Positions 47,801 through 56,081 of a stretch of DNA of 64,000 bases are shown one piece after another. The notes below the pieces were generated by a model that was not told where the DNA came from, did no database searches, and worked only from the letters and a program-made list of their open reading frames with translations. Every line of letters starts with the position of its first letter. Position 1 is the first letter of the stretch. The DNA lies in contig NZ_CP009048.1 in the NCBI RefSeq assembly GCF_000746525.1, forward strand, positions 1,605,501 to 1,669,500, given 5' to 3'. Made by a program: the position numbers and the translations under genes. Origin of the DNA: Pseudomonas alkylphenolica (GTDB lineage Bacteria; Pseudomonadota; Gammaproteobacteria; Pseudomonadales; Pseudomonadaceae).

Positions 47801-48634
47801 ATGAATACCTTGAGCTGGATTCGTAGCGTCAACGGCACCCTCGGACGGCTGGCGCCAGAACATGTTGCGGGCAAGATGCGCCGCGCGTTCATGACCCCGC
47901 GCAACCTGCCGCCGCGTGAGTGGGAGTTGCCGCTGCTGGCCCGCGCCGAGCGCATAACATTGCGCTTCGGTTTGTCGGCGCTGCGCTGGGGGCAGGGGCC
48001 GACGGTCTTGTTGATGCACGGTTGGGAAGGGCGCCCGACCCAGTTCGCACACCTGATCGATACCCTGGTGCAGTCCGGCTACACCGCCGTGGCCCTGGAA
48101 GGGCCGGCCCATGGTCATTCGCCGGGTAATCAGGCGCATGTCGTGCTGTTCGCCCGGGCGCTGCTCGAAGCCGCCGCCGAGTTGCCGCCGTTGCATGCGG
48201 TGATCGGTCATTCCATGGGGGGCTCCAGTGTCATGCTCGCCCTGCAGTGGGGGTTGCGTGCTGAAGCGGCGGTGAGTGTTGCCGCGCCGGCGCAGTTGCT
48301 GGGGGTGTTGCGTCGTTTCGCCAATCACCTGGGCATGCCGACCCGTGCGCGGGCGGCTTTTGTGCGCCAGATTGAACGGGATGTCGGCATTCCGATCGGG
48401 CGCTTGGATGTCGGCGGCTATCAACTGGAAATCCCGGCACTGATCGCACACGCCGAAGACGATAGTCTGGTGCCAGCCAGCGAGGCTCAGGCGATTCACC
48501 GGGCCTGGTTCGACAGTCGCCTGTTGATGCTGCCCGATGGTGGTCATCAGCGCGTACTGTCTGATCCAAAATTGATCGACGGCGTCATGGCACTGCTGGC
48601 GCGTCGTCTTGTACCGGCGCGGCAATCCGCCTGA
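47801..48634 (+). CDS. Alpha/beta hydrolase
   Basis: A 277-residue cytosolic hydrolase of the alpha/beta fold. LLMHGWEGRPTQF near 69-81 gives the oxyanion-hole histidine-glycine region, GHSMGGSS near 137-144 is the nucleophile elbow, HAEDDSLVPASEA near 211-223 holds the acid, and GGHQRVL near 247 the histidine. The catalytic triad is therefore complete. No signal peptide is present. The substrate is unknown; the linked thioesterase suggests acyl esters. It corresponds to the PA3132 position. Confidence 0.88.
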   Translation: MNTLSWIRSVNGTLGRLAPEHVAGKMRRAFMTPRNLPPREWELPLLARAERITLRFGLSALRWGQGPTVLLMHGWEGRPTQFAHLIDTLVQSGYTAVALEGPAHGHSPGNQAHVVLFARALLEAAAELPPLHAVIGHSMGGSSVMLALQWGLRAEAAVSVAAPAQLLGVLRRFANHLGMPTRARAAFVRQIERDVGIPIGRLDVGGYQLEIPALIAHAEDDSLVPASEAQAIHRAWFDSRLLMLPDGGHQRVLSDPKLIDGVMALLARRLVPARQSA

Positions 48635-48678
48635 GCATCCGTTACACTCTGCCCGTTCATCACAGACCTGGAGCGGGC

Positions 48679-49116
48679 ATGAGTTGGGATCTGGCAACAC
48701 CGTTCACGATTGATCTGCGCGTCGCTGCCGACGATATCGATGGCCTCGGCCACGCCAATAATGCGGTCTACGTCACCTGGCTGGAGCGCTGTGCCTGGCG
48801 CCATTCCCAGCGTCTGGGGCTGGACCTGGCCGAGTACCGGCGCCTGGACCGGGCGATGGCCGTGGTGCGTCATGAAATCGACTACCTGGCGGCCGCCTAT
48901 GAAGACGACGAGTTGCAGTTGGCGACCTGGATCGTTGACTGGGATCAGCGCCTGAAGATGACCCGGCGCTTCCAGCTGATGCGGCCTAGTGATGGCATTA
49001 CTTTGCTGCGTGCGCAGACTACCTTCGCCTGTATCGAGCTCTCCACCGGCAAGCCCAAGCGCATGCCGGTAGAGTTTGTTGAAGGTTACGGCCCAGCGCT
49101 TATGCAGATGGCTTGA
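48679..49116 (+). CDS. Acyl-CoA thioesterase, hotdog fold (4HBT/YbgC-like)
   Basis: A 145-residue hotdog-fold protein. The sequence DDIDGLGHANNAVYVTWLE near 19-37 is the YbgC-type active-site helix, with the catalytic aspartate and the HxN segment. VVRHEIDYLAAAYEDDELQL follows as the central helix-strand. It would hydrolyse acyl-CoA thioesters in the cytosol; chain specificity is not visible. It lies 44 bp after the hydrolase on the same strand. Confidence 0.88.
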   Translation: MSWDLATPFTIDLRVAADDIDGLGHANNAVYVTWLERCAWRHSQRLGLDLAEYRRLDRAMAVVRHEIDYLAAAYEDDELQLATWIVDWDQRLKMTRRFQLMRPSDGITLLRAQTTFACIELSTGKPKRMPVEFVEGYGPALMQMA

Positions 49117-49118
49117 AG

Positions 49119-49337
49119 TTAGGTCTTGCTCAGGCGATAAGGCAGTACTCCAGTCAAGTGGGGAGAGATGTTCACATCCGAGGAGGCGAACGGATTTCTC
49201 CCGGTGAATTGGAGCTCATCCAGAACGGTTTCTGCTGCAGGGTTTGCCAAGGTGAGGCAATCGACCCGGTTTAGCTGTGGGTTAGATTCAGTGCGGAAGT
49301 TGAGTATCTCGTAGTTGTGGGGTTTGATCTGTTTCAT
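49119..49337 (-). CDS. Small hypothetical protein, unrecognised
   Basis: A 72-residue ORF convergent with the thioesterase, 2 bp from its stop. The product (MKQIKPHNYEILNFRT...) is polar, with no signal peptide, membrane segment or cysteine pair (a single cysteine). The codons look fairly protein-like, although the GC content is lower than in the neighbours. The ribosome site is poor (only CCCAAG before the ATG). I do not recognise a family. It may be a real accessory gene or a chance frame; together with the next stretch it forms a small AT-richer island. Confidence 0.45.
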   Translation of the reverse strand: MKQIKPHNYEILNFRTESNPQLNRVDCLTLANPAAETVLDELQFTGRNPFASSDVNISPHLTGVLPYRLSKT

Positions 49338-49367
49338 CTTGGGGTTTCTTTTCAGCGAGTCGCTAGC

Positions 49368-49700
49368 TCATTCATGAGCTGGCGACATCCTGTGGCGGGC
49401 GCGTCCAGCGTCAATTGATCTAATCATCGAACTCTTGTTTGGGAGGGGCTGGGCGCATGTAGAGGCGCTGGAGCTCCACAGTGGGAATAGCTGTTTCATT
49501 GATATCTCCCTGTCGTCGATTTCGTTTTGCGGCAGGTGTAAAAGAGTAAATGCCTTCATCTGGGGGGAGCAGTCCCAGGGCTCCTGTTTGCAAGTGGACA
49601 ATTTCCGACTGGCTTGTCGGAAATATCCTGGGCTGGATGAATGCTGAGCCTGTAATCTTGCGGTTCTGGTAGCATTTACTTCTTTTTTTACGTGGTTCAT
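49368..49700 (-). other. Unassigned stretch with competing small ORFs
   Basis: The region between the small hypothetical gene and dusC is AT-richer than its surroundings. On the minus strand one frame runs 110 codons (49368-49700); inside it an ATG at 49499 is well placed after GGGAG and gives a 43-residue peptide starting MKQLFPLWSSS. A second frame, ending at 49420, reads a more protein-like tail (ETAIPTVELQRLYMRP, PKQEFDD). A perfect 8-bp hairpin (TTTCCGAC / GTCGGAAA) lies near 49600-49624. I cannot decide which, if any, is translated. It may be remnants of a decayed gene. Confidence 0.3.
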
Positions 49701-49705
49701 CCCCC

Positions 49706-50665
49706 ATGCAAATTGCCCTGGCCCCGATGGAGGGGCTGGTCGACAACATCCTCCGCGACGTACTGACCCAGGTGGGCGGCATCGACTGGTGTGTCACCGA
49801 GTTCATTCGCGTCTGCGACCGGCTGTTGCCTGCGGCTACCTTCGACAAGCTGGCACCTGAGTTGAGCCAGGGCGCGCAAACTGCGGCTGGGGTGCCTTTG
49901 CGCGTGCAACTGCTCGGTTCCGATCCCGTTTGCCTGGCAGAAAACGCAGTACTGGCCTGCGAGCTGGGCGCGCCGGTGATCGACCTGAACTTCGGTTGCC
50001 CGGCCAAGACCGTGAACAAATCCCGAGGCGGGGCAGTGCTGCTCAAGGAGCCGGAACTGCTTCACGCCATCCTTCGTGAGGTGCGCCGCGCCGTGCCTGC
50101 GCATATTCCGGTGACCGCCAAGATGCGCCTGGGCTTCGACAGCCCCGACGGTGCCCTGGACTGTGCTTTGGCCTTGGCCGAGGGTGGTGCCGAGCAGTTG
50201 GTGGTACATGCGCGGACCAAGGTTGATGGCTACAAGCCGCCGGCCCATTGGGAGTGGGTGGCGAAGGTGCAGGATGTGGTCAAGGTACCGGTTTACGCCA
50301 ACGGCGAGGTCTGGACCCTGGATGACTGGCGGCGCTGCCGTGAAGTCAGTGGCGTCGAGGACATCATGCTTGGCCGCGGGCTGGTATCACGTCCGGATCT
50401 GGCCCGGCAGATTGCCGCGGAGCGCGATGGCGTAGCGTTCGTGCCGATGGACTGGCAGAGCCTGCTGCCGCTGATCCAGGACTTCTGGGGCCAGGCCCGG
50501 GCGCAGATGACCCCGCGCCAGGCGCCAGGACGCTTGAAGCAATGGGTGGCGATGCTGACCCGCACTTATCCTGAAGCCGTGGCATTGTTCACCGAGCTGC
50601 GCCGGGAAACCGACTGCGATCGCGTCGGCCAGTTGATCGGCATACCGGTCAGTGCGGCGGCCTGA
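49706..50665 (+). CDS. dusC: tRNA-dihydrouridine(16) synthase
   Basis: A 319-residue FMN enzyme reducing U16 in tRNAs. The N-terminus [16 protein letters not shown] is the FMN-binding start, [17 protein letters not shown] near 94-110 carries the catalytic cysteine, and VTAKMRLGF and VVHARTK hold the other FMN contacts. The ending VMLGRGL-type motif appears as [14 protein letters not shown]. The MEGLVD form and length match DusC rather than DusA/DusB. It stands alone with its own upstream region. Confidence 0.92.
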   Translation: MQIALAPMEGLVDNILRDVLTQVGGIDWCVTEFIRVCDRLLPAATFDKLAPELSQGAQTAAGVPLRVQLLGSDPVCLAENAVLACELGAPVIDLNFGCPAKTVNKSRGGAVLLKEPELLHAILREVRRAVPAHIPVTAKMRLGFDSPDGALDCALALAEGGAEQLVVHARTKVDGYKPPAHWEWVAKVQDVVKVPVYANGEVWTLDDWRRCREVSGVEDIMLGRGLVSRPDLARQIAAERDGVAFVPMDWQSLLPLIQDFWGQARAQMTPRQAPGRLKQWVAMLTRTYPEAVALFTELRRETDCDRVGQLIGIPVSAAA

Positions 50666-50684
50666 AAAAATTTTCGCAGGGTTG

Positions 50685-50713
50685 CTTGAAAAGCAGGCGA
50701 GGGTCCTTATCTA
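50685..50713 (+). promoter_or_regulatory. Sigma-32 heat-shock promoter of hsp20
   Basis: CTTGAAA (50685-50691) and CCTTATCTA (50705-50713), 13 bp apart, match the sigma-32 consensus CTTGAAA-N11-16-CCCCATNT. The predicted start near 50720 leaves a leader of about 60 nt. Confidence 0.8.
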
Positions 50714-50780
50714 AGGAGTACGCGATGCCGAAGTCGGGTCGCGCTACTACACAACCTCGCTGATTTTCAGGAGATGTATC

Positions 50781-51227
50781 ATGACTACTGCTTTTTCTCT
50801 GGCTCCACTGTTCCGTCATTCCGTAGGCTTCGACCGTTTCAATGACCTGTTCGAATCCGCGGCGCGTAATGAGGCGGGTAGCAGCTACCCTCCCTACAAC
50901 GTTGAAAAACATGGCGAAGACCACTATCGAATCGTTGTTGCTGCAGCCGGTTTCCAGGAGCAGGATCTTGATCTGCAAGTGGAAAAAGGTGTGTTGACCG
51001 TCACTGGCGGCAAGCGTGACAGCAACGCCGAAAGCGTTACCTATCTGCATCAGGGCATTGCCCAGCGGGCGTTCAAGTTGTCGTTCCGCCTGGCTGACCA
51101 TATCGAGGTCAAGGCTGCTGGTTTGGCCAACGGTTTGCTCAGTATTGACCTGCTGCGGATTGTGCCGGAAGAAGCTAAGGCCAAGCGCATCCCGATCAAT
51201 GGGGATAGCAAGCCTGCGCTGAACTGA
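50781..51227 (+). CDS. Hsp20 small heat-shock protein (IbpA type)
   Basis: A 148-residue holdase chaperone. The N-terminal part MTTAFSLAPLFRHSVGFDRFNDLFE is typical of class A IbpA-like proteins. The alpha-crystallin domain (about 35-130) includes YNVEKHGEDHYRIVVAAAGF and GLLSIDL. The C-terminal I-x-I motif appears as KRIPI near 138. The leader contains a short hairpin (CTGA/TCAG) next to the Shine-Dalgarno CAGGAG, compatible with an RNA thermometer, plus a 12-codon upstream ORF. A strong terminator follows. Confidence 0.93.
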   Translation: MTTAFSLAPLFRHSVGFDRFNDLFESAARNEAGSSYPPYNVEKHGEDHYRIVVAAAGFQEQDLDLQVEKGVLTVTGGKRDSNAESVTYLHQGIAQRAFKLSFRLADHIEVKAAGLANGLLSIDLLRIVPEEAKAKRIPINGDSKPALN

Positions 51228-51247
51228 GTGTGGTGATGCTGTGAAAG

Positions 51248-51272
51248 AGGGCACCTTCGGGTGCCCTTTTTT
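51248..51272 (+). terminator. Terminator of hsp20
   Basis: AGGGCACC-TTCG-GGTGCCCT, a UUCG-type tetraloop hairpin, is followed by T5. It starts 20 bp after the stop. Confidence 0.93.
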
Positions 51273-51284
51273 ATTGGCGTTTCT

Positions 51285-51389
51285 GGTTGTGGGCATATCC
51301 ATTTGCCAGGGTGGCGCTGATTCACCTTTCCGCCCTTACGGCGGCTTACTTTGGCAAACGCCTGTACGGACCGGAGACATGGTTTACAC
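51285..51389. repeat. Left copy of a long inverted repeat around the IS
   Basis: About 105 bp that recur in inverted orientation at 52598-52703 with few mismatches. It joins a Pseudomonas dispersed repeat (GTGGGCATATCC ... CCGCCCTTACGGCGG ... TTTGGCAAACGCC) to the IS end (TGTACGGACCGGAGACATGG). Confidence 0.85.
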
Positions 51390-52624
51390 GTGTACGGGGA
51401 CATGGTTAACACTTCCTGGCGAGCCAACTTTGCCGGGAAGCCATCATGCCTTGGAATACGAGAGACGCCATGAGCCTGAAAGAAGAGTTCGTTGTCTTGG
51501 CCCAGCAACCCGGCTGCAACAGAAGAGAGTTGTGCCAACGCTTTGGCATCAGCGCCCCAACGGGATACAAATGGCTTAAGCGCTACGCAGCGCATGGGAG
51601 TCAGGGGCTTTTGGAGAAGTCCCGCCGCCCGATTACAAGCCCTGATCAGACGCCACCCGCACTGGAGTCGTCCGTGCTAGAGCTTCGCCAGCAACATCCT
51701 GAGTGGGGTGGACGCAAGATCAGTCACAAGCTTGATTGCCGTATTGCTCCGAGTACCGTTACCAATGTTTTGCATCGCCACGGACTCATTCAGCCTCCCG
51801 AAAAGGAGGTGCAGCTGTTTGCGAAGCGCTTTGTACACGATGCCCCCAATGATCTTTGGCAGATGGACTTCAAGGGGAATTTTCCGACTCAAGAAGGTCG
51901 ATGCCACCCTCTGACTGTGCTAGATGACCACTCGCGCTTCAACTTGGCGATTCAGGCCTGTGCGAATGAGCGCACAGTTACGGTACAGGAGAGATTGACC
52001 GAAGTTTTCCGTCGCTACGGGCTGCCGGCCCGGATCAATGTGGATAACGGCCCACCGTGGGGCTCGCCGCGTAATCCGGGGGAAATTGCGATGTTGAGCA
52101 TATGGTTGATTCGCCTGGGCATCAGGGTCAGCTTCAGTCGTCCCCACCACCCACAAACTAACGGCAAGATCGAACGCTTCCATCGTGCACTCAAAGCTGA
52201 AGTGCTCAACGGGCGGCATTTTCGCAGCATTGCTGAGACCCAGAATGCCTTTGACCACTGGCGTGAGATTTACAACCACCAGCGCCCTCATGAGGCCCTC
52301 GAGTATGAAGTGCCCATGGAGCATTACCGTGTAAGCCCTTGGGCTTTTCCGGAAAAACTATCGGAGTTTGAATACGGCCCGGACGACGTGCTTGTAAAGG
52401 CCTATCACTGTCGATTCCGCTTCCGAAAACGTTACTTCAAGATAGCCAAGGGCCTAACTGGTTATCTTTTGGCAGTACGCTCACTTCCTGGTAGCGAAGA
52501 TCTGTTCAACGTCTATTTCTGCCATCACCTGGTACGAACCATCGACGTGAATCAGCCTGATTCTGGTCGATAATGTGTAAACCATGTCTCCGCACGTGTG
52601 TAAAGCATGTCTCCGGTCCGTACA
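51363..52624 (+). mobile_element. IS481-family insertion sequence
   Basis: A 1262-bp element bounded by TGTACGGACCGGAGACATG and its inverted copy, with one transposase gene. Each end carries a second, shorter internal repeat of the same motif (CGGGGACATGG / CGGAGACATGG followed by TTAACAC / TTTACAC), a typical two-box transposase binding arrangement. The flanks immediately outside are themselves inverted copies of a chromosomal repeat (AAACGCC / GGCGTTT), so no simple target duplication is seen and the true mobile unit may be longer (51285-52703). It separates hsp20 from the GGDEF-EAL gene. Confidence 0.85.
51446..52573 (+). CDS. IS481-family transposase
   Basis: A 375-residue DDE transposase. 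An N-terminal helix-turn-helix (about 12-50; CNRRELCQRFGISAPTGYKW) and a second HTH (about 75-110) precede the rve integrase core. The core has catalytic residues in DLWQMDFKGNF (first D, about 142), INVDNGPPW (second D, about 207) and PQTNGKIERFHRALK (E, about 245). All three are present, so it looks active. The start may also be the ATG at 51470. No frameshift is seen. Confidence 0.93.
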   Translation: MPWNTRDAMSLKEEFVVLAQQPGCNRRELCQRFGISAPTGYKWLKRYAAHGSQGLLEKSRRPITSPDQTPPALESSVLELRQQHPEWGGRKISHKLDCRIAPSTVTNVLHRHGLIQPPEKEVQLFAKRFVHDAPNDLWQMDFKGNFPTQEGRCHPLTVLDDHSRFNLAIQACANERTVTVQERLTEVFRRYGLPARINVDNGPPWGSPRNPGEIAMLSIWLIRLGIRVSFSRPHHPQTNGKIERFHRALKAEVLNGRHFRSIAETQNAFDHWREIYNHQRPHEALEYEVPMEHYRVSPWAFPEKLSEFEYGPDDVLVKAYHCRFRFRKRYFKIAKGLTGYLLAVRSLPGSEDLFNVYFCHHLVRTIDVNQPDSGR

Positions 52625-52703
52625 GGCGTTTGCCAAAGGGACCCGCCGTAAGGGCGGAAAGGTGAATCAGCGCCACCAGCGCCAATGGATATGCCCACAA
52701 ACC
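52598..52703. repeat. Right copy of the long inverted repeat around the IS
   Basis: Inverted counterpart of 51285-51389. It differs by small changes, for example GTCCC against CTTAC next to TTTGGCAAACGCC, and GCTGG against CAGGG near the outer end. It runs from the IS terminus into the same dispersed chromosomal repeat. Confidence 0.85.
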
Positions 52704-52712
52704 CGAGGGCCT

Positions 52713-52738
52713 CATCGCGGGGCAAGCCCGCTCCTACA
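52713..52738. repeat. Single REP unit at the 3' end of the GGDEF-EAL gene
   Basis: One REP half (CATCGCGGGGCAAGCCCGCT plus CCTACA) without a partner. Its last bases form the TAG stop of the minus-strand gene. Its missing partner may have been displaced by the IS event 10 bp away. Confidence 0.85.
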
Positions 52739-55700
52739 ATGCCGGCGTTTCCAGCAACAACCGCCGAAACTCCCCCAACGGCAACGGCCGGCTGTGCAAA
52801 TACCCCTGATACAAATAACACCCCAGCCGCTCCAGAAACTCCAGCTGCTCAGACAGCTCCACCCCTTCGGCAATCACCGCCAAATCCAGACTCCGGGCCA
52901 TGGCCACAATGGCGCGGACGATCTCCGCATCGTTGGGATCCTCTGGCGCATCGCGCACAAACGACTGGTCGATCTTCAGCGCATCCACCGGCAGGCGCTT
53001 GAGGTAGGTCAGCGACGAATACCCGGTGCCGAAATCATCCATGGCAAAGCTCACCCCATAACGCTTGAGCTCACGCATCTTGTTGATGGTGTCTTCCAGG
53101 TTCTGGATGACGATACCTTCGGTGATCTCCAGCTTGAGCATCTTGTAAGGCAGGCGAAAGTCATCAAGGCTGCGCAGTACCCGCTCGACAAAGTCGTTCT
53201 GGCGGAACTGTCGCGGGCTGATGTTCACGCACAGGCTGAAGTCATCGGCGTCGATCAAATGGTCACGCAGCATGCCGGCACAGGCATCGCAGGCTTCGTC
53301 GAGTATCCAGCTGCCAACTTCGAGAATCAGCCCGCTTTCTTCCAGCACCTGGATGAACTGCGCTGGCGGCTGCTGACCCAGCTGCGGGTGGTGCCAGCGC
53401 AACAGCACTTCGGCGCCGATAATGCGATTGTCACGGGCGTCGACCTGGGGCTGGAAGTGCAGGGCCAGTTCGCCGCGAGCAAGAGCCATGCGCAGGTCGC
53501 TTTCCATGCGCAAGCGTTCGCTGGCGGCTTTTTGCATGGTGGTGTGGAACAGCTGGGTGGTGTTGCGTCCGGAGTCTTTGGCCCGATACAGGGCAATGTC
53601 GGCGCGTTTGAGCAGGTCGGCCGGGGTCGAGCCGTGATCGGGAATCAAGGCCACGCCGATGCTGGGCGTAACCTGCAGGCGCTGACCATCGAGGGACATC
53701 GGTTCAGCCAGTAATTGGCGCAAGGTATCGGCCAGCTCGCGGACTTTTTCCGTGACTTCGTCGCGGCTGCCTTCCAGGCCGCTGATCAGTACCACGAATT
53801 CATCGCCCCCCAAGCGCGCCACGGTGTCTTCCAGGCGCACACTGGCTTCCAGGCGTGCGGTGATTATTTTCAGCACCGTGTCGCCGACCGGATGGCCGAG
53901 GGAGTCATTGATGTGCTTGAAGTGGTCAAGGTCGAGAAACAGCAGGGCGCCGCGCAGGTTGTGGCGTTTGAGCAAAGCGATCTGCTGGCTCAGGCGATCC
54001 ATCAACAGCGCGCGGTTAGGCAGGTTGGTCAGCGGGTCGTGGTAGGCCAGGTGGCGGATCTGCGCCTGGGCGTTTTTCAGCTGGCTGACATCACGGGCAG
54101 TGAGCAGCAGGCATTGCGACTCGTTGAGGACAATCGGTTCGATCGACACCTCGACGGTGAGGATTTCCCCGCGTTTGTTGCGCCCGAGCATCTCCCGGTG
54201 GTGCACCCGGCCCTTTTCCTGGAGTTCCGAGGTCAGGATCGCGCGCTGTTTGTCGTCGGCCCAGATGCCGATTTCGTTCGCGGTGCGGCCGATCACTTCG
54301 CTGGCGCTGTAGCCCGTCAACCGGCAGAAGCCATCGTTGATCTCCAGGTAGCGACCGCTGTCGAGTTCGGTAATGGTGATGGCGTCGGGGCTGGAGTGGA
54401 AAGCTTTGGCGAACTTCTCTTCGCTGGATTTGAGCGCAGCTTCGGCCCGTTGTTGTTGAGTGATGTCGCGCAGGGTGGTGACGCTGCAAGGCTGGTCGTC
54501 GACGGTGATCAGGCGGCTGGAGATCACGCAGGTCAGGGGCTGGCCGTCTTTGTGATTGATCGCCACGGCGACATTGTTCAGGGCTTCGTCGCGAATCACC
54601 TGTTCGATGCGCCGGGCGCGTTCGGCGGACTCGGCCCACAAGCCGATTTCTTCGGCGGTGCGGCCGATGACGTGCTGGGCGTCCCAGCCGAAGGTCTGGG
54701 TGAACGCCGGGTTGATCTCGATGAACTGACCACTGTCCTGGCGCGTCACGCAGATCGGATCGGGGCTGGCCTGGAACAGGCTGGCGAATTTTTCTTCCGA
54801 GCTGGTCAGACGTTGCTCACGTTCAACCTGGTCGGTGATGTCGAGCAGAGTGCCGGCCATGCGCAGCGGTTTGCCCTGTTCGTCGCGGTACAGCCGGGCA
54901 CGGCTTTCAATGTAGCGCGAGGTGCCGTTTTCCAGCTGGATCTGGTAGGTGATCTGGTAGTTGCCGGCCGGACCTTCGCGCAGGCTGCGATAGGCCTTGT
55001 GCATGTTGCGGCGTTCGAGCTCCGGCACACCCTCGAAAAACGCCTCGAAGGATTCGTGGAAAGGCACCGGTTCCAGGCCGTGCAGTTCGGCGGCGCGTGC
55101 CGAGCCATAGAGCATACCGCTGGGAATATGCCAGTCCCAGGTGCCCATCTGCGCGGAATCCAGAGCCAGGTCCAGGCGTTCCTGGCTGTCCTTGAGGGCC
55201 TGTTCGGCGCGTTTGCGCTCACTGGTGTCGACAAAAGTGCTGAGCAGGTAGACCGTGCCTTCGAGCTCGATGTTCTGGGTGCTGAGGATGCCGTCATGGA
55301 CCTTGCCGTTGCTGGCGCAAAACTGCACTTCCAGGGTGACCGGGCCGCTGTTGCCACGTGTAGCCTCAAGCACCAGGTTTCGCTGCTGCGGATTGGCCCA
55401 CAGGCCAATCTCGATGGTGGTCTTGTTGATTACCTGATAGCCGGGCCAGCCGAGCGTCTGTTCGAAGTGCTGGTTGACTTCATGGATCAGGCCATCGGAG
55501 CGGCGGGTCAGCAGCACCACATTGGGGCTCAGATGAAACAGCGTGGCAAAGCGCTTTTCCGAATTGATCAGCGCGGTTTCGCGCTCCCGCTGGCGAGTGA
55601 TTTCGCGGATCACTCCAATCATCTGGGGGCGGCCGTGCTTGTCCTTGGCCAGGCTGCCATTGATTTCCAGCCAGTGCAGGCTGCCGTCGGGCCAGCGGAT

Positions 55701-56027
55701 ACGGTGGCGCAAGGCTTGTTCCACTGGCTCGCCGTTGAGGACCGCATTAAAGGCCTGCAAGGTGCGCGCGCGGTCTTCGGCTGGCAGCAGGTCGAGGTAA
55801 TCCAGGTCGTTGGGTAGCGGTTGCTCGGGGTCAAAGCCAAACAGCGCCTGGGTCCCCCTGGACCAGCCGATCTGGCCGGTCTCGACATCCCAGAACCAGG
55901 CGCCCAGGCGCGCGCCATTCAACGCCGCCAGCAGTTGCGGTGCATTTTCCCAGGTCTGCTCCAATGCCTGGGGGTCTGCCGCATGGATGCGCGGCAGACG
56001 CGGGAAGCGGTTTGCTGATTTGGGCAT
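52734..56027 (-). CDS. Multi-PAS GGDEF-EAL protein (c-di-GMP turnover)
   Basis: A 1097-residue cytosolic protein without membrane segments. It has five PAS/PAC modules (about 30-150, 155-280, 285-405, 415-535 and 540-660), several sharing an EIGLWA/EIGIWA motif from internal duplication. The GGDEF domain motif RLGGDEF is near 735, with an intact RLED inhibitory site five residues before it. The EAL domain starts near 840; the signature is EVLLRW instead of EALLRW, but NISPRQF, LEITEG, DDFGTGYSSL, LKIDQSF and AEGVE are all kept. Both diguanylate cyclase and phosphodiesterase activity are possible. The signal sensed is unknown. The stop lies inside a REP element. Confidence 0.92.
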   Translation of the reverse strand: MPKSANRFPRLPRIHAADPQALEQTWENAPQLLAALNGARLGAWFWDVETGQIGWSRGTQALFGFDPEQPLPNDLDYLDLLPAEDRARTLQAFNAVLNGEPVEQALRHRIRWPDGSLHWLEINGSLAKDKHGRPQMIGVIREITRQRERETALINSEKRFATLFHLSPNVVLLTRRSDGLIHEVNQHFEQTLGWPGYQVINKTTIEIGLWANPQQRNLVLEATRGNSGPVTLEVQFCASNGKVHDGILSTQNIELEGTVYLLSTFVDTSERKRAEQALKDSQERLDLALDSAQMGTWDWHIPSGMLYGSARAAELHGLEPVPFHESFEAFFEGVPELERRNMHKAYRSLREGPAGNYQITYQIQLENGTSRYIESRARLYRDEQGKPLRMAGTLLDITDQVEREQRLTSSEEKFASLFQASPDPICVTRQDSGQFIEINPAFTQTFGWDAQHVIGRTAEEIGLWAESAERARRIEQVIRDEALNNVAVAINHKDGQPLTCVISSRLITVDDQPCSVTTLRDITQQQRAEAALKSSEEKFAKAFHSSPDAITITELDSGRYLEINDGFCRLTGYSASEVIGRTANEIGIWADDKQRAILTSELQEKGRVHHREMLGRNKRGEILTVEVSIEPIVLNESQCLLLTARDVSQLKNAQAQIRHLAYHDPLTNLPNRALLMDRLSQQIALLKRHNLRGALLFLDLDHFKHINDSLGHPVGDTVLKIITARLEASVRLEDTVARLGGDEFVVLISGLEGSRDEVTEKVRELADTLRQLLAEPMSLDGQRLQVTPSIGVALIPDHGSTPADLLKRADIALYRAKDSGRNTTQLFHTTMQKAASERLRMESDLRMALARGELALHFQPQVDARDNRIIGAEVLLRWHHPQLGQQPPAQFIQVLEESGLILEVGSWILDEACDACAGMLRDHLIDADDFSLCVNISPRQFRQNDFVERVLRSLDDFRLPYKMLKLEITEGIVIQNLEDTINKMRELKRYGVSFAMDDFGTGYSSLTYLKRLPVDALKIDQSFVRDAPEDPNDAEIVRAIVAMARSLDLAVIAEGVELSEQLEFLERLGCYLYQGYLHSRPLPLGEFRRLLLETPAL

Positions 56028-56081
56028 CGATACCAGACCTTTGGCAGGTGACGCGTCCTTGAGAGTTGTTCTGGCCGTGAT

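Noticed and set aside
53715..55817. 700-codon open frame opposite the GGDEF-EAL gene
   Set aside because: Antisense shadow of the multi-PAS gene; its sequence has no domain signature and no ribosome site.
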